64,000 bases of DNA, taken from NCBI GenBank assembly GCA_020638875.1, contig JACKHS010000007.1, positions 121,372 to 185,371 of the forward strand, in the 5' to 3' direction. Below are positions 57,760 through 64,000 of the stretch, one piece after another (position 1 is the first letter of the stretch; every line of letters starts with the position of its first letter). The translations under genes and the position numbers were made by a program. Source of the DNA: Planctomycetota bacterium. GTDB taxonomy: Bacteria; Planctomycetota; UBA1135; GCA-002686595. The notes under the pieces are model-generated. The model saw only the letters and a program-made list of their open reading frames with translations, had not been told where the DNA came from and did not search any database.

Positions 57760-60027
57760 ATGACTCCCAGCGGGCGCCTGTCGAGCGTGGAGCGCGTGCG
57801 CGCCTGGTGGCTGCTGGTCACCGTGCTGCTGCTCGCGGTCTACACGCCGCTCTTCGTGGCCGGCCCGGTGGGCGAGGACTACCCCGTGCTGGCCGAGGTC
57901 TCGCGCAGCGTGCACGCCGAGCTCGGCGGCGGCACCGATCGCGGCGCGGACCTGTTCGCCGAGCGCGCGAGCAGCGGCGGCCGCCCGCTCGCGGCGCTCT
58001 CGCTCGGTACGAGCGCCTGGCTGTGGACGAGCGACGGCGTCTGGACGCGGCCCGCGCTCGCGCTGCTGCGCGCGGAGAACCTGCTGCTGCTGCTGGCGTG
58101 CGCGTACCTGCTCGGCCGCTTCGTGCGGCGGCTCGTCGTGCCCTGGACCGGCGTCGACCAGGCCGTCGCGGCCGGCTACGCCGTCTGGCTGCTGCTCTGC
58201 CTGCACCCGCTCTCCGTCTCGGCCGTCGCCGCGCCGGCCGCGCGCGGCGACCTGCTCGGCGGCCTGTTCGCCGCCGCGGCCGGCACCGCCTTCCTGCGCG
58301 GGCGCCAGGAGCGACGCTACCGCTTCGTGGGCCTCGCGGGGCTGTGCACGCTCGCCAGCGTGGCCGCGTCGGAGCTCGGCTTCCTCGTGCCCGTGTGGCT
58401 CTCGCTGATCGAGTTCTACTCGTCGCGCCGCTACCGCCCCGGCCACGTGCGGCTGCGCACCGCGCTCACCACGCTGGTCGTGTTCGGCGCGGTGGTGACG
58501 CTCGACCCGCTCGTGCGCCTGTGGCAAGGGCTGCCGGCGATGCCGATGCACCTCGAGAGATCGCTCGACCTCGTGCTCGACTTCGAGGGCTTCTGGCTCG
58601 CGCTGCTGCACGTGCTCGAGAAGGTCGGCGTGCTCATGGCGCCGGTGAACGGCGGCGGCGAGGAGGGCCTCGGCTGGCTCGTCGCCGGGCTCGTCGTGGT
58701 GACCGCGCTGCAGCCCGCGCTGCACGCCGGCCGCAACGCGCCGCGCTTCTGGGCCACCGTGCTGTTCGCATGGCTGACCATCGTCGTGCTGACCATCCTG
58801 GGCCGCTCCGCGCCGCGCGTCGTGCCGGGCGACTTCAGCGCGGCCTCGACGCTGTTCCCGGCCGTGCTCGTGATGTGCCTCGGCCTGGCGCTGGGCAGCA
58901 CCGCGATCGCGGGCCGCCGGCGCTATGGGTTGCCGCTGATCGCGGCGCTGCTCCTGGGCGTGCTGGCGCGCACGAACGCCGAGGCGTACCGCAGCGCGAG
59001 CGACCTCGCCGGCGATCTGCGCCAGCAGGTCGGCGAGGTGATGGCCGAGGGCGGCTTCGGTCAGCAGTACCTGCTCGTCGACCCGCCCGACCTGCAGCGC
59101 GGCTACCGCGTGCTGCCGAACGACGTCGTGGCGCTGTACGACCCCGCGCACGGCGAGCTCGCGCTCGAGGGCACGCCGCGCCTGAGGAGCGTGTCGGCCG
59201 CCGCGCTGGTCGCCTTCGCGCGCGAGCCCGAGTTCGACGCGCTGCGCGCCGAGGGCGTCGTGCTCGTGCTGCGCCGCACGCGCCGCGAGAGCGACGTCGA
59301 GCGCGAGCGCTGGTGCGGCCAGGCGCTCGAGTTGACCGGCGCGGTGCCGAGCGTGCGCGGTTGGGCCAACGCAGCGCTGGACGGCGGCACGGCGCCCGAC
59401 GGCGTCGGCCACGGCCACTGGTACGGCGCGGACGGCCAGGCCCTGCCGCGCGGCGACTCGGCCGCGATCGCGAGCCTGCGCGTCGTGGTGGGTGAGCTCG
59501 ACGCGACCGAGCTCGAGGAAGCGCCGCTGCTCTTCTGGCGCGCGCGCGGCGCGCTGGCGCGCGGCGGCGACCTGCGCGGCGCGTGGGTGCGCGACGAGGC
59601 GAGCGGCTGGAGCGCGGCCTTCGACCCCGGCGGCAGCCTCGAGTGGCTGCTCGGACCGCGCGTCGACAACCTGCTGCTGATGGGCCCGCTGGCCGACACC
59701 GCCGGCGCGCGCGCGCTGGCCGCGCCGCCGCCCGTGCCGGGCGTGGAGAGCTACGAGCTGCGCGACGAGGACTGGTGGTTCACGCCGACGACGCTCGCGC
59801 CCGAGCTCGCCGCGGACGCCGAGGTCGAGTGGGCGCTCGTGCTGCTCGACCTGGCCGAGCTGCGCCGGCTCGACGTGCCGTGCGAGCTCGAGGACGACAC
59901 CTGGGTCGTGGCCGAGGACGTCGAGGCGCTGTTGCCGCACGTCTGGAGCGGCGCGGGCCGGCTGGCGTGGGCGCTCGAGCTGCGCGTCGACGGCGTCGTG
60001 CTCGCGCGCAGCGGCGGCCGCCTGTGA
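57760..60027 (+). CDS. Large polytopic membrane protein, GT-C/TMTC-like
   Basis: A 755-residue protein. Residues 15-415 hold about ten transmembrane helices with ARGDLLGGLFAAAAGTAFLRG and ELGFLVPVWLSLIEF, and YTPLFVAGPVGEDYPVL in the first loop. This recalls TMTC/PMT-like GT-C proteins (the ARxDLLxxL motif). A soluble C-terminal half of about 340 residues has no recognised family. It is divergent from another GT-C gene. Catalytic function is inferred from the fold only. Confidence 0.68.
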   Translation: MTPSGRLSSVERVRAWWLLVTVLLLAVYTPLFVAGPVGEDYPVLAEVSRSVHAELGGGTDRGADLFAERASSGGRPLAALSLGTSAWLWTSDGVWTRPALALLRAENLLLLLACAYLLGRFVRRLVVPWTGVDQAVAAGYAVWLLLCLHPLSVSAVAAPAARGDLLGGLFAAAAGTAFLRGRQERRYRFVGLAGLCTLASVAASELGFLVPVWLSLIEFYSSRRYRPGHVRLRTALTTLVVFGAVVTLDPLVRLWQGLPAMPMHLERSLDLVLDFEGFWLALLHVLEKVGVLMAPVNGGGEEGLGWLVAGLVVVTALQPALHAGRNAPRFWATVLFAWLTIVVLTILGRSAPRVVPGDFSAASTLFPAVLVMCLGLALGSTAIAGRRRYGLPLIAALLLGVLARTNAEAYRSASDLAGDLRQQVGEVMAEGGFGQQYLLVDPPDLQRGYRVLPNDVVALYDPAHGELALEGTPRLRSVSAAALVAFAREPEFDALRAEGVVLVLRRTRRESDVERERWCGQALELTGAVPSVRGWANAALDGGTAPDGVGHGHWYGADGQALPRGDSAAIASLRVVVGELDATELEEAPLLFWRARGALARGGDLRGAWVRDEASGWSAAFDPGGSLEWLLGPRVDNLLLMGPLADTAGARALAAPPPVPGVESYELRDEDWWFTPTTLAPELAADAEVEWALVLLDLAELRRLDVPCELEDDTWVVAEDVEALLPHVWSGAGRLAWALELRVDGVVLARSGGRL

Positions 60028-60041
60028 GCGCGCGCCTCTGG

Positions 60042-60047
60042 TAAGCT
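60042..60047 (+). promoter_or_regulatory. TAAGCT box upstream of queF
   Basis: TAAGCT lies 34 bases before the queF ATG and fits the TANNCT pattern, leaving a short leader. No preQ1 riboswitch was recognised in that leader. Confidence 0.35.
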
Positions 60048-60081
60048 CTGCGCCCTCCCAGGCCACGAGCACCCCCCGGGC

Positions 60082-60432
60082 ATGACCACGCAGCCGTCCA
60101 AGACCCTCGAGACCTTCCCGAACCCGCACCCCGCGCGCGAGTACGAGGTGCGCTTCGAGTGCCCCGAGTTCACCTGCCTGTGCCCGAAGACCGGCCAGCC
60201 CGACTTCGCCACCTTCCGCATCCGCTACGTGCCGGACGCGCTGTGCGTCGAGCTGAAGAGCCTCAAGCTCTACCTCTGGTCCTTCCGCGACGAGGGCCAC
60301 TTCCACGAGGCCGTGACCGGTCGCATCCTCGAGGACCTCGTCGCCGCGCTCGCGCCGCGCCGCCTGACCGTCGAGGGCGACTTCATGGTGCGCGGCGGCA
60401 TCCACACGGTGGTCGAGGTCTCGCACCCCTAG
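60082..60432 (+). CDS. queF: NADPH-dependent 7-cyano-7-deazaguanine reductase QueF (type I, short)
   Basis: A 116-residue tunnelling-fold enzyme that reduces preQ0 to preQ1 in queuosine synthesis. FTCLCPKTGQPDFA holds the catalytic Cys34 and Asp41, and VELKSLKLYLWSFRDEGHFHE is the NADPH-binding signature (ExKSxKxYxxS). It matches the B. subtilis type but lacks roughly 45 C-terminal residues, ending at RGGIHTVVEV, as many short type I members do. No other que genes are near. Confidence 0.95.
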   Translation: MTTQPSKTLETFPNPHPAREYEVRFECPEFTCLCPKTGQPDFATFRIRYVPDALCVELKSLKLYLWSFRDEGHFHEAVTGRILEDLVAALAPRRLTVEGDFMVRGGIHTVVEVSHP

Positions 60433-60509
60433 CGGCAGCGCCGCGCGCCCGCGCGAGTTCCGCGCCGCGCCGCGGTCACGCCGCCGAGGGGCCGCCGTAG
60501 CGCGGGCCC

Positions 60510-60917
60510 ATGAGCCGAACCTCGAACCGCCTCGCGTGGGCGCTGCAGCTCGTGGCCGCGCTGATCCTGGCGCAGACCCTGTTCTTCAAGTTCAGCGGCG
60601 CGGCGGAGTCGCGCTACATCTTCGAGACGCTCGGCGCGGAGCCGTGGGGGCGCTGGGGCTCGGGGCTGGTGGAGCTCACGGCCGTGGGGCTCCTGCTGCG
60701 GGCGCGCACGGCGGTGCTCGGCGCGGGCCTCGCGGCGGGGACCATGGCCGGGGCTCTGGGCGCGCACCTGACGACGCTCGGCATCGAGGTGCAGGGCGAC
60801 GGCGGGACGTTGTTCGCCCTGGCGCTGGTGACCCTCGCCTGCGCGCTGGGGGTGCTCGGCCTGCGGCGGGCGGACCTGGCGCGCTGGATCGAGCGGCTGC
60901 GTCCGCGCGCCTCGTAG
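60510..60917 (+). CDS. DoxX-like membrane protein
   Basis: A 135-residue protein with four transmembrane helices. LILAQTLFFKFSGAAESRYIFETLG resembles the opening of DoxX/DoxD-like proteins, with the conserved KF-G-E pattern. The function is unknown. It follows queF by 77 bases on the same strand and has a weak TAGCGC box directly upstream of its ATG. Confidence 0.7.
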   Translation: MSRTSNRLAWALQLVAALILAQTLFFKFSGAAESRYIFETLGAEPWGRWGSGLVELTAVGLLLRARTAVLGAGLAAGTMAGALGAHLTTLGIEVQGDGGTLFALALVTLACALGVLGLRRADLARWIERLRPRAS

Positions 60918-61055
60918 CGCTCCGCGGGCACCTGGCCCGCCTCGGGGCCAGGGCCGGCGCCGCGCCGCAAGGAGCGCGGCTCGGCCTCAAGCGAGCGCAC
61001 CGGCCGCTCCGATTCAGGGGCATCCCTCAGGCTCCGCCCGCTTGCCCCTCCGGCC

Positions 61056-62366
61056 ATGACGTCCCACCCGCTCGACGCCCACACGATCACTCCCGACTCC
61101 CTGCTGCGCAGCCTGACCGAAGAGGTCCGGTCGCTCGAGGCGCGCCTCGCGACGCTCGAGGGCGGCGACGAGGACGCGGGGCGCATGCTCTCCGAGGAGG
61201 CCGCGCTGATGGCGCTGCGCACGCGCTCGCGCTTCCTGCTCGACCTGACGCGCCGCGCGCGCACGCCGCTGACCGGTGCGCTGGGCATGCTGGAGCTGCT
61301 GCAGGAGACCAAGCTGACCAAGAAGCAGCAGACCTACGTCGAGGAGGCGCTGCAGTCGAGCCGCAGCCTGCTGCGCGTGTTCACCGAGATCCTCGACTAC
61401 TTCCAGATCGAGAGCGGCGACCTGGTGCTCGAGGAGGACGAGTTCGACCTCGTCGCGTCGGTGACCGAGCGCGTGGAGAGCTTCCGCGACGCGGCCGAGG
61501 AGCGCGGCGTCTCGCTGTGCTTCACGCCGGCCGAGGGCCTGCCGCGCACGCTGCGCTCCGACCGCTCGCGCTTCGCGCGCGTGCTGACGGAGCTGATCGA
61601 GAACGCGCTGCAGCACACGACCGTCGGCGTGGTGCAGGTCGGCGCGCAGCTCGTCGACCCGACCCAGCCGCGCGGTGCGCTGCTCTTCTGGGTCTCGGAC
61701 ACCGGCTGCGGCATCGAGGCCGAGCGCCTGACGAGCATGTTCGACCTGTGGAACCACGACGAGTCGAAGGGCAACGTGCTGGCCATCGGCCTGCCCGCCG
61801 CCAAGACGCTCGTGCAGGCCATGGGCGGCCGCATGGACATCGAGAGCGAGCCGGGCGAGGGCACGACCGTGCGCTTCACCCTGCCGCAGCCGCGCGAGCT
61901 GCGCCCGATCGAGGCGCTCGCCTTCCCGCCCGCGCACGGCGCGCTCGGCGGCGAGGGCAGCGAGCGCCGGCCGGCGCGCGTGCTCGTGGTCGAGGACGAC
62001 CGCGTCAACCAGCGCGTGGCGATGGGCTTCCTGGCCAAGAGCGGCTACGAGAGCACGGGTGCGCGCGACGGCCGTGAGGCGCTCGAGATGCTGCGCGCCG
62101 GCAGCTACGACGCGGTGCTCATGGACTGCGCGATGCCCGAGCTCGACGGCTACCAGACGACGCGCGCGATCCGCGACGGCGAAGTGCCCGGCTGCGAGCC
62201 GATCCCGATCATCGCGCTGACCGCCGAGGTCTCCACGCAGGCGCGCCGCGGCTGCCTCGAGGCCGGCATGAACGACTACCTGACCAAGCCCATCCGCCGC
62301 GAGGAGCTGGACCACGCCATCCGCGCCTGGCTGCCGATGCACCTGCGCCCCGCGCGCAAGGCCTGA
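61056..62366 (+). CDS. Hybrid histidine-kinase-like protein with receiver domain, phosphoacceptor His missing
   Basis: A 436-residue soluble protein. Residues 50-115 match the dimerisation helices, but the SHEIRTP-type motif reads TRRARTP, with Arg66 where the phosphorylated His should be. The ATPase domain (about 155-285) keeps the N box (ELIENALQHT) and the G1 box (SDTGCGI); the G2 box is degenerate (GNVLAIGLPAAK). The receiver (about 305-430) is intact: VEDDRVNQ, Asp357 in LMDCAMPELDG and Lys411 in YLTKPI. It probably cannot autophosphorylate in the usual way and may act as a scaffold, phosphatase or acceptor. A hairpin follows the gene. Confidence 0.87.
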   Translation: MTSHPLDAHTITPDSLLRSLTEEVRSLEARLATLEGGDEDAGRMLSEEAALMALRTRSRFLLDLTRRARTPLTGALGMLELLQETKLTKKQQTYVEEALQSSRSLLRVFTEILDYFQIESGDLVLEEDEFDLVASVTERVESFRDAAEERGVSLCFTPAEGLPRTLRSDRSRFARVLTELIENALQHTTVGVVQVGAQLVDPTQPRGALLFWVSDTGCGIEAERLTSMFDLWNHDESKGNVLAIGLPAAKTLVQAMGGRMDIESEPGEGTTVRFTLPQPRELRPIEALAFPPAHGALGGEGSERRPARVLVVEDDRVNQRVAMGFLAKSGYESTGARDGREALEMLRAGSYDAVLMDCAMPELDGYQTTRAIRDGEVPGCEPIPIIALTAEVSTQARRGCLEAGMNDYLTKPIRREELDHAIRAWLPMHLRPARKA

Positions 62367-62402
62367 CGGGCCGCCGAAACTCTCGCGCGCTCCGCGCTCG
62401 CT

Positions 62403-62437
62403 GCGCCCGCCGCCGGTATCGCACCGACGGCGGGCGC
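62403..62437. terminator. Hairpin between the kinase-like gene and the NHL gene
   Basis: Ten-base arms (GCGCCCGCCG / CGGCGGGCGC), one mismatch, four further pairs (CGGT/ACCG) and an ATCGC loop. It ends two bases before the TATGCT box of the next gene, so it may insulate that promoter. Confidence 0.5.
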
Positions 62438-62439
62438 AC

Positions 62440-62445
62440 TATGCT
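62440..62445 (+). promoter_or_regulatory. TATGCT box, predicted leaderless start
   Basis: TATGCT ends 7 bases before the ATG at 62453, directly after the hairpin at 62403-62437. Confidence 0.55.
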
Positions 62446-62452
62446 TCGGGCG

Positions 62453-64000
62453 ATGCTCACGCTGCTCCTCCCGACGCTCCTCGTCGCCGCGGCCGCGCCG
62501 CAGGACGAGCGACCGCCGCTGCGCCGGCCCTTCGCGCAGGTCGACGACCTGGCGGAGCCCGGCGGCGTCGCGCTCGACGACGACGGCGCGCTGCTCGTGA
62601 CGCTGCGGCTCGCGGGCGAGCTCGTGCGCGTCGCACCCGACGGCGCGCGCAGCGTCGTCGCACGCGACCTCGCCGGCCCGGAGGACGTCGAGCGCGACGG
62701 CGACGGCTGCTGGGTGGTCGAGCGCTTCGCGGGGCGCGTGCAGCGCCTGGGGCCCGACGGCGCGCGCGGCGCGAGCGTGGGCGCGGGCGTGCTGCTCGCG
62801 CCGCACGGCCTCGCGCTCGACGCGGAGCGCGTCTACGTGACCGACCTCCTGCGCCACAGCGTCGAGGTCTTCGCGCGCGCGGACGGCGCGCACCTCGCCA
62901 CGTTGGGCGGCCACGGCCACGGCCCGGGCGAGCTGATCGAGCCGCGCGACGTCGCGGTGAGCGCGGACGGCCGCGTGTACGTCAGCGACGCGGGCAACGC
63001 GCGCGTCGAGGTCTTCGACGCCGCGGGCCGGCGCGTCGGCGGCTTCGGCGACTGGGGGCCGTACCCGGGGCTGTTCATGGAGCCCGAGGGGCTCGTCGTG
63101 CGCGGCGCGGACGTCTTCGTGTGCGACGCCGGCAACCACCGCGTGCAGGTCTTCGACCTCGACGGCAAGGCGCGCGACCAGTTCGGGCTGCACGCGCTCG
63201 CGCCGCGCGAGGGCGCGGGCAAGCTGCACTACCCGCGCGCCCTCGCCGTGTCGCCCGACGGCGAGCGCGCGGCGGTGACCGAGCCGCTCGTCGACCGCGT
63301 GCAGGTCTTCGCGCGCCGCGGCGGCGAGGACGAGGACGCGCTGCGCAAGCAGGTCTCGGGGCTCGCGCGGCCCTCGGCGCACTTCGGCCGCGCGCTCGCG
63401 GCGGCGGGGCCCTACCTCGTGATCCCCGAGCCCGAGAGCCACACGATCCTGCTGCACGAGACGAGCCTCGACGAGCCGCGCCGTATCTCGCGCGTCGGCG
63501 GACTGGGGCGCAAGCCGGGGCTGTTCGCGAGCGTGGCCGGCGTCGAGCTCGACCGCGCGGACCGCAGCCTCTACGTCTGCGACCCGGTGCTGCGGCGCCT
63601 GTCGCAGTTCCGCTTCTCGGGCAGCGAGCAGGACGAGGTCGCCTTCGACCCCTTCCTCGGGCGCTTCGTGAAGTGCTGCGACTTCGAGCGCGCCTTCGCG
63701 CTCGGCGAGCGCGCGGGGCTGGTGGCGGTGCCGGAGCCCGTCGCGGTCGCGCGTGACGCCGCCGGGCGGCTGTACCTGCTCGATCGACGCAACCGCGCGG
63801 TGCTGCGGCTCGCGCGCGACTTCACGCACCTCGAGCGCGTCGGCGGCGAGGGCTTCGTCGCGCCGGCCGACCTCGCCGTCGACCGCGCCGCGCGGCGCGT
63901 CGCGGTCAGCGACCCGGGCGCGCGCTGCGTGCGCGTGACGCGGCTCGACGAACCCGGCGAGCTCGCGCTCGGCGCGGACGAGGGGCTCGTCGAGCCGTGG
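62453..64000 (+). CDS. Secreted NHL-repeat beta-propeller protein, partial at right edge
   Basis: The first 516 codons are present and the frame is still open at the right edge. A short signal peptide (LLLPTLLVAAAAPQ) precedes NHL-type blades such as LIEPRDVAVSADGRVYVSDAGNARVEVFD, FMEPEGLVVRGADVFVCDAGNHRVQVFD and LHYPRALAVSPDG. At least eight blades are visible, so it may form more than one propeller. No catalytic residues are apparent. A clear TATGCT box supports the chosen ATG. Confidence 0.85.
   Translation, partial: MLTLLLPTLLVAAAAPQDERPPLRRPFAQVDDLAEPGGVALDDDGALLVTLRLAGELVRVAPDGARSVVARDLAGPEDVERDGDGCWVVERFAGRVQRLGPDGARGASVGAGVLLAPHGLALDAERVYVTDLLRHSVEVFARADGAHLATLGGHGHGPGELIEPRDVAVSADGRVYVSDAGNARVEVFDAAGRRVGGFGDWGPYPGLFMEPEGLVVRGADVFVCDAGNHRVQVFDLDGKARDQFGLHALAPREGAGKLHYPRALAVSPDGERAAVTEPLVDRVQVFARRGGEDEDALRKQVSGLARPSAHFGRALAAAGPYLVIPEPESHTILLHETSLDEPRRISRVGGLGRKPGLFASVAGVELDRADRSLYVCDPVLRRLSQFRFSGSEQDEVAFDPFLGRFVKCCDFERAFALGERAGLVAVPEPVAVARDAAGRLYLLDRRNRAVLRLARDFTHLERVGGEGFVAPADLAVDRAARRVAVSDPGARCVRVTRLDEPGELALGADEGLVEPW

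Noticed and set aside
60010..60081. preQ1 riboswitch before queF
   Set aside because: The short leader lacks the A-rich tail and pseudoknot-type hairpin expected of preQ1-I riboswitches.

Overview
The window is very GC-rich (about three quarters G+C by eye), densely coded and free of mobile elements, tRNA or rRNA genes and CRISPR. The gene content points to Planctomycetota, probably an uncultured or poorly known lineage. The main clues are a membrane-tethered ECF sigma factor with a large extracytoplasmic tail, FG-GAP and beta-propeller secreted proteins sharing one unnamed C-terminal domain, many lipoproteins, a sulfatase-fold enzyme and a Cus-type RND system with YHS-like domains. This is inferred from content only. 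No gap between genes exceeds about 250 bases.

Layout. (1) 1-3052, minus strand: SDR epimerase, SRPBCC protein, ECF sigma factor and a B12-binding protein carrying the Wx9EH signature of CarH-type photoreceptors, a likely light-response operon cut by the left edge. (2) 3196-13765: an FG-GAP secreted protein, a tethered ECF sigma, an arylsulfotransferase-like lipoprotein, an ArnT-like glycosyltransferase, a metallophosphoesterase lipoprotein and a cyclase-fold secreted protein. (3) 13769-21050, minus strand: a sulfatase-fold lipoprotein, an M16 peptidase and a long beta-propeller protein. (4) 21153-23865, minus strand: fatty-acyl-AMP ligase, ACP and acyltransferase, a compact lipid module. (5) 24097-27756: tryptophanase, a cysteine-synthase-like enzyme and a BNR lipoprotein. 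(6) 27773-32541: a 51-residue gene, an M23 peptidase, an ExbD-like membrane protein, then NfeD-like protein and flotillin. (7) 32656-38007: PDZ protein, a Mo-type regulator with modABC, and two small proteins. (8) 38027-45190, minus strand: metH with an ArsR-methyltransferase fusion upstream, and two envelope proteins. (9) 45345-54434: a copper/silver efflux cluster (Cys-rich protein, outer-membrane factor, CusB, CusA, triple-YHS-like protein). (10) 54502-64000: EamA transporter with a His-rich tail, DUF4863 protein, two divergent GT-C membrane proteins, queF, DoxX, a hybrid histidine-kinase-like protein and an NHL-repeat protein cut by the right edge.

Two patterns run across the window. First, at least 13 genes have a hexamer TANNCT ending only 6-9 bases before the start codon and no Shine-Dalgarno sequence, which suggests leaderless transcription. 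Genes with a real Shine-Dalgarno (tnaA, the NfeD gene, flotillin) do not show it. Second, otherwise well-conserved genes, including metH, are broken by single-base frameshifts, one of them exactly at a C6 run whose repair restores a 4-base overlap with metH. I read these mainly as sequencing or assembly indels and give full-length spans.
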